Shown here: positions 16,755-24,657 of the stretch, in pieces
Layout: each line of letters begins with the position of its first letter
Position numbering within the stretch: position 1 is the first letter of the stretch
Origin: Streptomyces sp. SN-593
GTDB taxonomy: Bacteria; Actinomycetota; Actinomycetes; Streptomycetales; Streptomycetaceae
Assembly (NCBI RefSeq): GCF_016756395.1
Contig: NZ_AP018365.1
Location: 186,001 to 250,000 of the forward strand
Direction: 5' to 3'
Length of the DNA stretch: 64,000 nucleotides
Program-made: the position numbers and the translations under genes
Notes under the pieces: model-generated
What the model was told of the DNA's origin: nothing
Databases searched by the model: none
Seen by the model: only the letters and a program-made list of their open reading frames with translations

Positions 16755-17198
16755 TCACTCGGAGCGCGGGGCCCGCAGTCCGACCAGCACCGGGCCGGTA
16801 GGCGATGCCACCAGGTCACCCACGGTCAACGGGTCGAGCGTGGCGTAGAACGCCTGCTGCGCCTCGCGCAGCGCCTCCCGGAGCCGGCAGGCCGCCCGCA
16901 GCGGGCAGGGCGGGTCGCCGTCGCAGGAGACGACCTCCTCCTCCCCTTCCAACTCCCGCACCAGCCAACCGACCGAGGCGCGGCGGCCGAGCGCGGTCAC
17001 CTCCAGCCCGCCCCCTCTCCCCCGCCGGGCCTCGACCACACCCAGGTGCGTCAGCCGCGTGATGGCCTTCGCCATGTGGGCCTGCGGCACGGCCATCGCC
17101 GCGGCCACCTCGCGGGTGGTCAGGCTCTCGGCCGGCCCGGCCGCGGCCAGGCGCATCACGGCGCGCAGCGCCAGGTCGGTGAACTTCGTCAACCGCAT
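16755..17198 (-). CDS. nsrR: Rrf2-family NO-sensing repressor, NsrR-like
   Basis: This is a 147-residue Rrf2-family regulator. The N-terminal winged helix is 'LTTREVAAAMAVPQAHMAKAI' (about 26-46). The Fe-S cluster cysteines are C92, C98 and C104 (SCDGDPPCPLRAAC), spaced as in Streptomyces NsrR, whose [4Fe-4S] cluster is destroyed by NO. Asp-8 in 'FTDLA', a fourth ligand in characterised Streptomyces NsrR, is also present. It is placed directly upstream of hmp on the same strand, so it very probably represses hmp and itself. A second A/T-rich dyad lies in its own promoter (17221-17238). Confidence 0.9.
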   Translation of the reverse strand: MRLTKFTDLALRAVMRLAAAGPAESLTTREVAAAMAVPQAHMAKAITRLTHLGVVEARRGRGGGLEVTALGRRASVGWLVRELEGEEEVVSCDGDPPCPLRAACRLREALREAQQAFYATLDPLTVGDLVASPTGPVLVGLRAPRSE

Positions 17199-17220
17199 GA
17201 GGCGACGCTATCAAACAGGT

Positions 17221-17238
17221 AAATGGGATGCGTATTTG
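17221..17238. promoter_or_regulatory. Candidate NsrR site upstream of nsrR
   Basis: AAATGGGATGCGTATTTG has AAAT/ATTT ends and lies 23 nt upstream of the nsrR start. It shares the ATGCG...AT(T)T pattern with the site before hmp. Autoregulation is inferred from position and resemblance only. Confidence 0.4.
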
Positions 17239-17429
17239 GGGGGGTCGGGTCGAGGGGCCGGTCACCGCCGGCGCGGACGCGGCGGCAGGGGCGATGGCGC
17301 CCCGTGCGCCGGCGGCGGCCGGAGGCCGCCGGAGGCCGCCGGAGGCAGGCGGGGGCAGGCGCCCGGAGCCGCGGGGAGCCGGCCAGCCGGGGAGTCGGGC
17401 ACCCGGCCAGCCGGGGGCCTGGGGGCCGG

Positions 17430-18308
17430 TTACCGGGGGCGCCCAGCCGGCGGGCTGGGCTGGTCGAGGGCCGCCTTCGACTCGTCGACCAGCCCGGTCA
17501 GGTGCGCGACCTCGACATCGGTCAGCCGCTCGGCGATCCCGGCGGCGTCGACGTTGGACCGGAGGTGGCCGGGGTCGCTCGTGCCGGGGATGGCGACCAC
17601 GGCGGGCGAGCGGCGCAGCAGCCAGGACAGGGCGATCTGGGCCGGTGTGGCGCCCAGGCGCTCCGCCGGCCCCGTCAACTCCGGGTGCTCGCCGAGCCGT
17701 CCGGCGGCCAGCGGGAAGTAGGGGACGAAGAGGATGCCCTGGGCCTCGCAGTCGGCGAGGACCTGGACGCCGCTGCGGTCCAGCAGGTTGAAGCGGTTCT
17801 GCACCGCCGCGACGGGGGTCGTCCGCTGGGCGCGCGCCAGCATCCGCGGCGAGGCGCCGGACAGGCCGATCCGGCGGATCAACCCCTGATCGCGCAGTTC
17901 GACGAGGGCGCCGAGCGACTCCTCCAGCGGCACGTCGTGGTGCGCGCCGGGGGTGTCGCCGGCGAGTCGGAGGTAGGTCAGTTCGCTCACGTCCGTACGC
18001 AGGTCGGCCAGCGCCTCGTGGACCTGCCGCCGGACCGTCTCCGGGCGGCCGTCGACCACCCACGACCCGCCCGGGCCGCGCACCGCGCCGACCTTGTTGC
18101 CCACGACGACGCCCTCGGGGTTCGACCCCAGGGCCTGGCCGATGAGCTGGTTCACCGTTCGCGGCCCGTAGGCGTTCGCGGTGTCGAAGAAGGTCACGCC
18201 CAGTTCGACGGCCAGGCGCAGCATCCGCCGCGCGGCCTCCGGATCGTCCGGGAAGCCCCAGACGTCGGGGCCCGCGAGCTGCATGGCGCCGTATCCCACC
18301 CGATGCAC
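17430..18308 (-). CDS. Aldo/keto reductase
   Basis: This is a 292-residue NADPH-dependent aldo/keto reductase with a TIM-barrel layout. Seen: 'FFDTANAYGP' (catalytic-type Asp-42 and Tyr-47), 'VVVGNKVGAV' (Lys-71), 'LGALVELRDQGLIRRIGLSGAS' mid-barrel and 'VVAIPGTSDPGHLRSNVDA' for cofactor binding near the C-terminus. Oddity: the usual catalytic His position in 'YLHRxD' reads 'YLRLAG', as in some actinobacterial members, so activity on classic carbonyls may be altered. It is divergent from a TetR regulator whose operators (18321-18371) sit in the shared promoter, which makes local control likely. Confidence 0.88.
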   Translation of the reverse strand: MHRVGYGAMQLAGPDVWGFPDDPEAARRMLRLAVELGVTFFDTANAYGPRTVNQLIGQALGSNPEGVVVGNKVGAVRGPGGSWVVDGRPETVRRQVHEALADLRTDVSELTYLRLAGDTPGAHHDVPLEESLGALVELRDQGLIRRIGLSGASPRMLARAQRTTPVAAVQNRFNLLDRSGVQVLADCEAQGILFVPYFPLAAGRLGEHPELTGPAERLGATPAQIALSWLLRRSPAVVAIPGTSDPGHLRSNVDAAGIAERLTDVEVAHLTGLVDESKAALDQPSPPAGRPR

Positions 18309-18320
18309 TGTAGTCCTCCT

Positions 18321-18371
18321 GCGTATCGCCGATACGCCTCAGCGCGTATCGTTGGAGGAACATTGATACGC
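18321..18371. promoter_or_regulatory. TetR-type operators in a divergent promoter
   Basis: GCGTATC-GCC-GATACGC (18321-18337) is a perfect 7-bp inverted repeat with a 3-nt centre. The same half-sites recur as GCGTATC (18344-18350) and GATACGC (18365-18371) with a wide spacer. Four copies of one half-site within 51 nt, between the aldo/keto reductase and tetR starts, point to cooperative repressor binding. Confidence 0.7.
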
Positions 18372-18393
18372 CCCATCGCGTAGCATTGCAACC

Positions 18394-19155
18394 GTGGACG
18401 ATGAGAAGACCCGCACCCGTCGGCAGATCCTCGAAGCGGCAGCCGAACTCCTGGAACGGGAGGGCGTCCAGGCGCTCTCCACACGCGCCGTCGCGGCAGC
18501 GGCGGGCATCCGGGCCGCATCCCTCTACCAGTTCTTCGGCGACAAGGACGGGCTCCTTTCGGCGCTGGCCGTCCACGCCTTCGACCTCTACCTGGCGCAG
18601 AAGCGCACCCTGCCGTCCGGCGGGGACCCGGTCGACGACATGCGCCGCGGATGGGACGCGCACGTCGACTTCGGTCTGGAACACCCCGCCTTCTACCTGC
18701 TGATGTACGGCACGGACCGCCCCGGCCGCCGTGCCCCCGCCGCAGGGGAGGCCCGGGAACTCCTCATGGCGTTCCTCCGCCGCACCGCCACGGCCGGCCG
18801 CCTGCGGGTGCCGCCCGCCCTCGCCGCCGACCTGCTCTTCGCGGCGGTCACCGGCGTCACGCTCTCCCTGATCGGCGTCCCCGAGGCCGACCGCGACCCC
18901 GAGGTGTCACCCCGCATGCGGGAGGCGGTGGTCGGCGCCCTGACCACCGAGGCGGGCCCGGCACCGGAGCCCGCCCTCGCCGTTCGCGCCCTCGCGCTCG
19001 ACGCGACCCTCGGCGAAGCCGATCCGTCCGCCCTCGCGCTGCGCCCCGTCGAGACGGCGCTCCTGCACGACTGGCTCCAGCGTCTCGCCCGCCAGGACGA
19101 GCCGGGTCCCGGAGGCGCCGACCGGACACGCCATGAGGACGGCCCGCTCGGTTAG
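18394..19155 (+). CDS. TetR family repressor
   Basis: This is a 253-residue TetR-type regulator. The DNA-binding helix-turn-helix is at about residues 25-55 ('LSTRAVAAAAGIRAASLYQFFGDK', with the Y-x-F-F-x-x-K signature). The C-terminal ligand domain contains 'DAHVDFGLEHPAFYLLMYG', common in the TetR_C group that responds to small lipophilic molecules. GTG at 18394. It is divergent from the aldo/keto reductase, with repeated GCGTATC half-sites between them, so it probably represses both genes. The ligand is unknown. The next gene, a VTT membrane protein, begins 9 nt after its stop and may be co-transcribed. Confidence 0.9.
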   Translation: MDDEKTRTRRQILEAAAELLEREGVQALSTRAVAAAAGIRAASLYQFFGDKDGLLSALAVHAFDLYLAQKRTLPSGGDPVDDMRRGWDAHVDFGLEHPAFYLLMYGTDRPGRRAPAAGEARELLMAFLRRTATAGRLRVPPALAADLLFAAVTGVTLSLIGVPEADRDPEVSPRMREAVVGALTTEAGPAPEPALAVRALALDATLGEADPSALALRPVETALLHDWLQRLARQDEPGPGGADRTRHEDGPLG

Positions 19156-19164
19156 GCTCGGCGA

Positions 19165-20214
19165 ATGGCGAAGCCCGGGGCCGACTTGACGCCCGCACCA
19201 CCGAGGCGGGGTGGGCGCGACACCAGCGGCATCAGCGATGTCCGAGGCGTCCGCGACGTGCGAGGGGTGCAAGGGGTGCGCGACGTGCGAAGGGTGGGTG
19301 ACGTTCGAGGGGTGCGCAGAGCGGCGGCGCGTGCCGTCCTGCGCTGCTCGCGCGGGATGGCGGCGCCCTGGGCGCGGTTCGGGCTGCTCGTCGCGGTGTT
19401 GGCCGCCGGGATCGGGCTGGCGCTCGCGTGGCAGCCCCAACGGCTGCTGACCAGGGGGTGGCCGCCCCAGACCTCGGGCGTCACCGCGGTGCTGGTGTTC
19501 GCGGTCGCGTACGGCGTCGCAACGGTGGTGTTCGTCCCCCGCCCGTTGCTCAACGCCGCCGCCGGCGCCCTCTACGGCATCCACGCCGGGCTGCCCGCGG
19601 CGATCGGCGGCACCGTCCTCGGCGCCGGGATCTCGTTCCTGCTCGGGCGGTTCCTCGGGCGCGACGCCGTACGGCCGCTGCTGCGCGGACGGTTCGTGCT
19701 GTCGCTGGACCGGCAGCTCAGCCGGCACGGGTTCCGCAGCACCCTCGCGCTGCGGCTCTTCCCAGGGGTGCCGTTCGCCGCGGCGAACTACGCGGCCGCG
19801 CTGTCCCGTATCCGCCTCGTCCCCTTCCTGACCGCCACGGCCGCGGGCAGCGCCGCCAACACGGCCGCCTACGTCGTGGCGGGCGCCAGGGCCGCGTCCC
19901 CGACCTCGCCGACCTTCCTGCTCGCGCTCGGGTTCCTCGGGGTGACCGGGGTCGCGGCGACGGCCTTCGCGCGGCGCAGGACGCGGACGCCTCAGGCTGC
20001 CTCCGGCGGTCCGGCGGTGGGCGCGGACGCGCCCGCGGACGGCGACCCGGCAGTGCCCGCGACCAGCGGCCCCGCCGGCCCCCCGGACGGCGGGGCGGAC
20101 GCCGGGGCGGACGGCTGGACCGACGGCCGGACCGACGGCCGGACGGGCGGGGCCAAGCCGCGCGGGGTCACCCGCCGAGCGGGTTCGGCCACTCCGCCAG
20201 CGGGATCCGCTTGA
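19165..20214 (+). CDS. TVP38/TMEM64 (VTT) family membrane protein
   Basis: This is a 349-residue protein with a VTT/DedA-like membrane core at about 65-270: 'VPRPLLNAAAGALYGIHAGLPAAIGG', 'SFLLGRFLGRDAVRP' and 'LRLFPGVPFAAANYAAALSRI', the last being the conserved R-x-x-P-x-x-P-x-x-x-x-N-like loop. Family members act in membrane lipid handling. Two odd tails flank the core. Residues 25-52 are a degenerate VRGVRD-type repeat encoded by a short tandem DNA repeat. The last 75 residues are Ala/Gly/Asp-rich with DGRTDGRT. The true start could lie further in (for example M65, GMAAPWARF). Its 3' end overlaps the convergent flavin reductase gene by 47 nt. Confidence 0.8.
   Translation: MAKPGADLTPAPPRRGGRDTSGISDVRGVRDVRGVQGVRDVRRVGDVRGVRRAAARAVLRCSRGMAAPWARFGLLVAVLAAGIGLALAWQPQRLLTRGWPPQTSGVTAVLVFAVAYGVATVVFVPRPLLNAAAGALYGIHAGLPAAIGGTVLGAGISFLLGRFLGRDAVRPLLRGRFVLSLDRQLSRHGFRSTLALRLFPGVPFAAANYAAALSRIRLVPFLTATAAGSAANTAAYVVAGARAASPTSPTFLLALGFLGVTGVAATAFARRRTRTPQAASGGPAVGADAPADGDPAVPATSGPAGPPDGGADAGADGWTDGRTDGRTGGAKPRGVTRRAGSATPPAGSA
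19237..19315 (+). repeat. Degenerate tandem repeat inside the VTT gene
   Basis: Units resembling GACGTGCGAGGGGTGC recur about four to five times with drift (for example GATGTCCGAGGCGTCC, GACGTGCGAAGGGTGG, GACGTTCGAGGGGTGC), encoding DVRGV/DVRRV. Only the N-terminal, pre-membrane part of the protein is affected. Confidence 0.75.
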
Positions 20215-20788
20215 TCTCCAAGACATCGCCGAGCGCGCCCCACTCGTCCTTCCCGAGCCGCGCGAGCGGGCGCAGCTTGCGGACGTCCGGCAGCCCGTCC
20301 TCCGCCATCACGGCCTCCGACACCGCCGCGTACACCACGCGCCCGAACACCACGGTCGAGTCGCCCAGCCGGAGCGTGCTGTGCAGTTCGCACTCCAGCG
20401 ACACGGGCGAGGCCGCCACCCGCGGCGGCTTCACCCGCGCGCTGGGCTCCCGGGCGATCCCGACCGCGTCGAACTCGCTCACCCCGCGCGGGAATTCCGT
20501 CCCGGTCGCGTTGATCTGCTCGAACAGGTGCTCCGGGGCCAGGTTCACCACGAACTGGCCGGTCTCCTCGACGTTCCGCACCGAGTCCTTCCGCCCCACG
20601 GACGTGAACTGCACGATCGGCGGGCTCACACACGACACCGAGAAGAAGCTGTGCGGCGCGAGGTTGTCAGAACAGTGGTCTCGGCTGGTCGTCGACACCC
20701 AAGCGATCGGTCGGGGCACGACAACCGAGGTCAGAAGCCTGTAGAAGGCGTTGCGGTCCGTCTGCTCAGGGTCGTAGTCGATGCGCAT
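20168..20788 (-). CDS. Flavin reductase-like domain protein
   Basis: This is a 206-residue protein of the flavin reductase-like, FMN-binding split-barrel family. Seen: 'VVPRPIAWVSTTS' near residue 22, 'NLAPHSFFSVSCVSPPIVQF' near 42 (flavin-binding loop), 'DSVRNVEETGQFVVNLA' and 'VSEFDAVGIA'. Members reduce FMN/FAD for partner monooxygenases, or bind FMN for other roles; no monooxygenase partner is adjacent. Full length, ATG start. It runs convergent to and overlaps the end of the VTT gene. Confidence 0.88.
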   Translation of the reverse strand: MRIDYDPEQTDRNAFYRLLTSVVVPRPIAWVSTTSRDHCSDNLAPHSFFSVSCVSPPIVQFTSVGRKDSVRNVEETGQFVVNLAPEHLFEQINATGTEFPRGVSEFDAVGIAREPSARVKPPRVAASPVSLECELHSTLRLGDSTVVFGRVVYAAVSEAVMAEDGLPDVRKLRPLARLGKDEWGALGDVLEIKRIPLAEWPNPLGG

Positions 20789-20960
20789 GGGCCCCAGTAT
20801 CCCTGCGCGGCTGCACTCCCCTAGCAGCGGATCGCGGCGCCGCCGAACGACGCGGCCCTCGGAACGCGGGACGACGGCGCCGGGAGGTCGGTCTCCGCGG
20901 CGGGGGCGCCGGCCTCGGGAGGACCGGAGGGGCGCATGCGGGGGGAAGACCGTCCCCGGA

Positions 20961-21893
20961 TCAAGGGCGGGGCCGGAGCCGGTCGTCGAGCGCGGCGCCG
21001 ACGTCGGGGCAGTTCTTCCGGATGGTGTCGAGGAAGGCGCGCAGCACCGGCGAGTGATCGCGGGCCGCGAAGGACAGGACGAGATCGGGCAGGGGCGTGC
21101 ACGGGGTCACGTCACAGAACCGCACTCCCGGACGCGGGACCGCCCTCATGCGGGAAGGTCCCAGGCCGACGCCCACGCCCGTGGCGGCCAGGCCGATGAT
21201 CGTGTGCACGTCCCTCGCGACGGTCGCGCCACCGAGAGCCGACGAGTCCGTGCCCAGCAGGGTACGCAGTCCGGCGACCACAGCCGGCTCGTCCGCGCCG
21301 GCCGACACGATCAGCGGCTGTCGCCGCAACTGAGCGGCACTGACCGACTGTTGACCCGCGTACGGGTGCGCCGTACCGACCACAGCGATCACGTGGTCGC
21401 GTCCGACGGGGACGGACACGAGATGCTCGGCTCCGGCACCCCGTGGGGGGCCGAGGGTGAAGGCCACGTCCAGTTCCCCGGCGACGAGGGCCGGGCCGCT
21501 GCGGCTGGTCGCCATCTCGTGCAGTTCCAGTCTCACATCGGGCCGTTCACGGCCGAACCGGCTCAGGACGCCCGGCAGCGGGTCGAGCAGTGCCGAGGCG
21601 ACGAAGCCGAGGCGCAGGCGTCCCGTCTCGCCGCGCCCGGCCCGGCCCGCGTCGACCGTGGCCGCCGCGATCTCGTCGAGCGCCCGGCGCGCCCGCGCGA
21701 GGAACGCCTCGCCGGCGGCGGTCGGGAACACCCCCTGACGCGTGCGGTCGAACAGCCGCGTCCCGACCTCGCGCTCCAGATCGGCGATCTGCCTGGACAG
21801 CGGCGGCTGCGCGATGCCCAACTCGCCCGCCGCCCGGCCGAAGTGTTCGTGCTCGGCGAGGGCGACCGCGTACCGCAGGTGCCGCGCTTCCAT
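20961..21893 (-). CDS. LysR family transcriptional regulator
   Basis: This is a 310-residue LysR-type regulator. Seen: the N-terminal HTH 'HLRYAVALAEHEHFGRAAGELGIAQPPLSRQI' pattern (about 4-35, with Q-P-x-L-S-x-Q), a linker helix, and an effector-binding domain with 'GRLRLGFVASALLDPLP' and later 'RQPLIVSAGADEPAVV'. It resembles BenM/CatM-like members that sense aromatic or acidic metabolites. It is divergent from an alpha/beta hydrolase, with a perfect palindrome containing a T-N11-A motif in the 108-nt gap, so it likely controls that gene and itself. The effector cannot be named. Confidence 0.92.
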   Translation of the reverse strand: MEARHLRYAVALAEHEHFGRAAGELGIAQPPLSRQIADLEREVGTRLFDRTRQGVFPTAAGEAFLARARRALDEIAAATVDAGRAGRGETGRLRLGFVASALLDPLPGVLSRFGRERPDVRLELHEMATSRSGPALVAGELDVAFTLGPPRGAGAEHLVSVPVGRDHVIAVVGTAHPYAGQQSVSAAQLRRQPLIVSAGADEPAVVAGLRTLLGTDSSALGGATVARDVHTIIGLAATGVGVGLGPSRMRAVPRPGVRFCDVTPCTPLPDLVLSFAARDHSPVLRAFLDTIRKNCPDVGAALDDRLRPRP

Positions 21894-21920
21894 GCCCCGC
21901 TCCCTGTCCCACCGACCGCT

Positions 21921-21943
21921 GGCGATACCTCAAAGGTATCGCC
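21921..21943. promoter_or_regulatory. LysR operator, perfect palindrome
   Basis: GGCGATACCT-CAA-AGGTATCGCC has perfect 10-bp arms with a 3-nt centre. It contains TACCTCAAAGGTA, a T-N11-A LysR box. It lies 27 nt upstream of the lysR start and 58 nt upstream of the hydrolase start, in the only gap between the divergent genes. Confidence 0.75.
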
Positions 21944-22001
21944 ATGCCACTTACCGGATCTACGAAGGGATGGCGCAGGGGTTCCCGTCTGGAATGGGGC
22001 C

Positions 22002-22847
22002 ATGGAGAACGCCTCTTCGACCGACACCGTCTTCGTCTTCGTGCACGGCGCCTGGCACGGCTCCGGACAGTGGGCGGCGACGCAGCGCGCCCTGGCCGGA
22101 CTGGGTGCCGCAAGCGTGGCCGTCGACCTGCCGGGGCACGGGTTCGACGCCCCCCTGCCCACCGGATACCTGCTGCCCGGCCAGCCGGGCCTGCTGACCG
22201 AGAGGTCACAGCTCGCCGCCGTGACGATGGACGACTGCGCCGAGGCCGTACTGAGCGTCCTGCGCCAGGTGCGTCGCCATCGCACGGCCGTGCTCGTGGC
22301 GCACAGCGCGGGCGGCGGTCCGGCGTCCCTGGCCGCGGAGCGGGCGCCCGAACTGGTGGACCGGATCGTCTACCTGTCGGCTTTCGTCCCGGGCGGGCGG
22401 GCGCGGTTCTCCGACTATCTGGGCTCGCCCGAGAACGCCTCCGCGCTGGGCCGGAACCTGGATCTCGGCGACCCCGAAGCCCTGGGCGCCGTACGGATCA
22501 ATCCGCTCTCGCCTGATCCCGCCTACCTCGACGAACTGCGGGAAACCCACTACCACGACACCCCCCTGGACCGCTTCGACCGGTGGCGGTCCGCGCTGAG
22601 CCCCGATCTGCCCCTGGCGATACCGACGGCTCCGGTCACCCTGACCGCAACACGGTGGGGACGGATTCCACGGACCTTCCTGCGCTGCGCCGAGGACCGG
22701 GCGCTGGCACCGGCCGCGCAGGACCTGATGATCGCGGAAGCCGACCGGGCCTTCCCTCGCAGCCCGTTCACCGTGCGTACCCTGCCCGGCAGCCACACCC
22801 CGTTCGCCGCCCGGCCGGGCGAGCTGGCCACGGTCCTCGTCTCGTGA
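22002..22847 (+). CDS. Alpha/beta hydrolase
   Basis: This is a 281-residue alpha/beta-hydrolase fold enzyme resembling EstC/plant methylesterase-type (MES) hydrolases. Seen: 'FVFVHGAWHGSGQW' (oxyanion HG near residue 16), nucleophile elbow 'VAHSAGGGP' with Ser near 104, 'CAEDRALAP' carrying the acid residue and 'LPGSHTPFAARP' with the catalytic His near 265. It probably cleaves a small ester or amide. It is divergent from the LysR gene and likely its target. The ATG at 22002 is chosen as the first start before the HGAWHG block; the frame is open far upstream but antisense to lysR. Confidence 0.9.
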   Translation: MENASSTDTVFVFVHGAWHGSGQWAATQRALAGLGAASVAVDLPGHGFDAPLPTGYLLPGQPGLLTERSQLAAVTMDDCAEAVLSVLRQVRRHRTAVLVAHSAGGGPASLAAERAPELVDRIVYLSAFVPGGRARFSDYLGSPENASALGRNLDLGDPEALGAVRINPLSPDPAYLDELRETHYHDTPLDRFDRWRSALSPDLPLAIPTAPVTLTATRWGRIPRTFLRCAEDRALAPAAQDLMIAEADRAFPRSPFTVRTLPGSHTPFAARPGELATVLVS

Positions 22848-23138
22848 GCCGCGCACCGTCGACAGGACGATCCCCGCGCTGCCGGACGGCTCCGGTGGTC
22901 GCCCACGGTTCCGCCTTCACCCGCCGCTCGACACCCGCCATCCGCCACCCGCCATCCGCCGCTCGCTGGGCGCTCTGTGCCGGACGGGGCTTCGGTGACC
23001 CGTGGTTCGGGCACTTCGCATGTTTCCTCCCTCAAGTGATCAGATAGTCATCCCAGGCATCTTGCGCCGATGTGGAGATCTTGTGCAGGATCGTCGTGGC
23101 CGGTGGGGAACCGGCCAACGAGACCCACGGAGCGTGAC

Positions 23139-24299
23139 GTGCCCGATCTCGCGGAATCGCGCTCCGCGTCCTTCGACCGAGCGACCCCGGGTGTGCCGCG
23201 GCACGCACCGCGCCGCGCCCACGCCGCCGACGACTTCTCCGGCGGCCGGCCCCGCCTGATCGCGCTCATCCCGGCGCACAACGAGCAGGACCGTATCGCC
23301 GAGGCGATCGACGGCCTGTACGCCCAGACGCGGCGCCCGGACCTCGTCGTGGTCGTCGCCGACAACTGCACCGACGCCACCGTGCGGGTCGCACGGGAAG
23401 CGGGCGCCGAGGTCTTCGAGACCCGGGGCAACACCCACAAGAAGGCCGGCGCGCTCAACCAGGCCATCGCGTGGGCGCTCCCCCACCTGTCGGACCGCGA
23501 CCTGGTCCTCGTGCAGGACGCCGACACCGTGCTCAGCCCCTGGTTCGTGCAGACCGCCGAGGGAACCTTCAACCGCAGGGTGGGCGCGGTCGGCGGGGTG
23601 TTCTACGGAGAGCAGGGCGGCGGGCTGCTCGGCCTGCTCCAGCGCATGGAGTTCCACCGCTACGCCTGGGAGGTCGAGCGCAGGGGCGGGAAGGCGTCGG
23701 TGCTGACCGGCACCGGGACGATGTTCCGCGCACGCGTCCTGAGGGAGGTCCGCGCCTCCCGCCGGGAAGGCCGGATCGGCGGCGGCTCGGACTACTACAG
23801 CCTCGCCTCCCTGACCGAGGACGACGAGATCACCAAGGCCGTCAAGACCCTCGGCTACCGCACGATGTCGCCCGCCGGCTGCGCGGTGACCACCGAGGTG
23901 ATGACCACCTGGCCCAAGCTGTGGCACCAGCGGATGCGCTGGCAGCGCGGGGCGTTGGAGAACCTGCGGGACTACGGCTGGACGCGCGTGACGGCGCGGT
24001 ACTTCGTGCAGCAGTTCATGATGGGGTTCGGCGCGGTCAGCTTCCTCGTCTACCTGTCCTTCATGGCCTTCACGCTCAGCTCGTACGGCTGGCCGGGCCT
24101 GTCGCCGTTCTGGACGGCCATCGGCGCCCTCTTCCTGGTGGAGAAGGTGGTCTCGGTGCGCAGGGCCGGCCCGCGCGCGGTCGTCGTGGCCGCGCTGATG
24201 GTGCCCGAGATGCTCTACGACCTCTTCCAGCACGCCGTGTACTTCTCCTCGTTGTGGGGGCTGTTGCGCCGCAGCGAGGAGAAGTGGGTCGCCACCTGA
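23139..24299 (+). CDS. Family 2 glycosyltransferase (processive type)
   Basis: This is a 386-residue membrane glycosyltransferase of family GT2, like cellulose, hyaluronan or poly-GlcNAc synthases. Seen: 'LIALIPAHNEQDRI' near residue 42, 'VVADNCTDAT', 'VLVQDADT' (DxD metal site), 'SLTEDDEIT' (general base) and 'HQRMRWQRG' (QxxRW acceptor motif). Two or three C-terminal TM helices follow. It would polymerise a UDP-sugar across the membrane; the sugar is unknown. GTG at 23139 with GGAG 7-8 nt upstream. It lacks the N-terminal TM and PilZ domain of full cellulose synthases. A 54-residue membrane peptide follows 82 nt downstream. Confidence 0.88.
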   Translation: MPDLAESRSASFDRATPGVPRHAPRRAHAADDFSGGRPRLIALIPAHNEQDRIAEAIDGLYAQTRRPDLVVVVADNCTDATVRVAREAGAEVFETRGNTHKKAGALNQAIAWALPHLSDRDLVLVQDADTVLSPWFVQTAEGTFNRRVGAVGGVFYGEQGGGLLGLLQRMEFHRYAWEVERRGGKASVLTGTGTMFRARVLREVRASRREGRIGGGSDYYSLASLTEDDEITKAVKTLGYRTMSPAGCAVTTEVMTTWPKLWHQRMRWQRGALENLRDYGWTRVTARYFVQQFMMGFGAVSFLVYLSFMAFTLSSYGWPGLSPFWTAIGALFLVEKVVSVRRAGPRAVVVAALMVPEMLYDLFQHAVYFSSLWGLLRRSEEKWVAT

Positions 24300-24332
24300 T
24301 CCGGGCGATGTCCCCCTGCTTCCCCCCACGTC

Positions 24333-24364
24333 GCTCAACCTGTCAACCCGTCAACCCGTCAACA
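24333..24364 (+). repeat. Octamer tandem repeat upstream of the small membrane peptide
   Basis: Four 8-bp units run end to end: GCTCAACC, TGTCAACC, CGTCAACC, CGTCAACA. They end just before the AGAGGAGACAAGG ribosome-binding region of the 54-codon gene, so copy-number changes would alter the leader. Confidence 0.8.
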
Positions 24365-24381
24365 CAGAGGAGACAAGGACC

Positions 24382-24546
24382 ATGTACGGAAGAACCATCG
24401 GCGCCGGCACCACCGGCACCGCGGGGGCCACGCTGGCGGCGACCGGCGTGTGGGCGCACAGCGTGGCGCTGTTCGTCGCGGCCGCCACCCTGGTGGCGGC
24501 CGGCCTGGCGCTCTACAAGCTGGCCCCGCGGCGCCGCGCCCGCTGA
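24382..24546 (+). CDS. Small single-TM protein (54 residues)
   Basis: This is a short gene with a good ribosome site (GGAGACAAGGAC before ATG). The peptide begins MYGRTIGAGTTGTAG, has one hydrophobic helix at about residues 25-46 and ends in a basic tail LAPRRRAR. G/C third-position bias is maintained, which supports real coding. The hydrophobic-plus-arginine end resembles the tail of a cell-wall sorting signal, but no LPxTG is present. Its place 82 nt after a processive glycosyltransferase suggests it could be a small partner of that enzyme. This is inference; I do not recognise a family. Confidence 0.6.
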   Translation: MYGRTIGAGTTGTAGATLAATGVWAHSVALFVAAATLVAAGLALYKLAPRRRAR

Positions 24547-24657
24547 CCCGGGGCGCGCAGGTGCGCGTCGGAGTCCCGGTCGACCCCGCGGGGCCGGCCG
24601 GGACTGCGGGGCAGACGGGGACTGCGGGGCGGACCGGGATTGCGACGGGGCCGCCGA

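Noticed and set aside
20781..22001. Possible 400-codon upstream extension of the alpha/beta hydrolase
   Set aside because: It runs antisense through lysR and across its operator; conserved sequence starts only at 22002.
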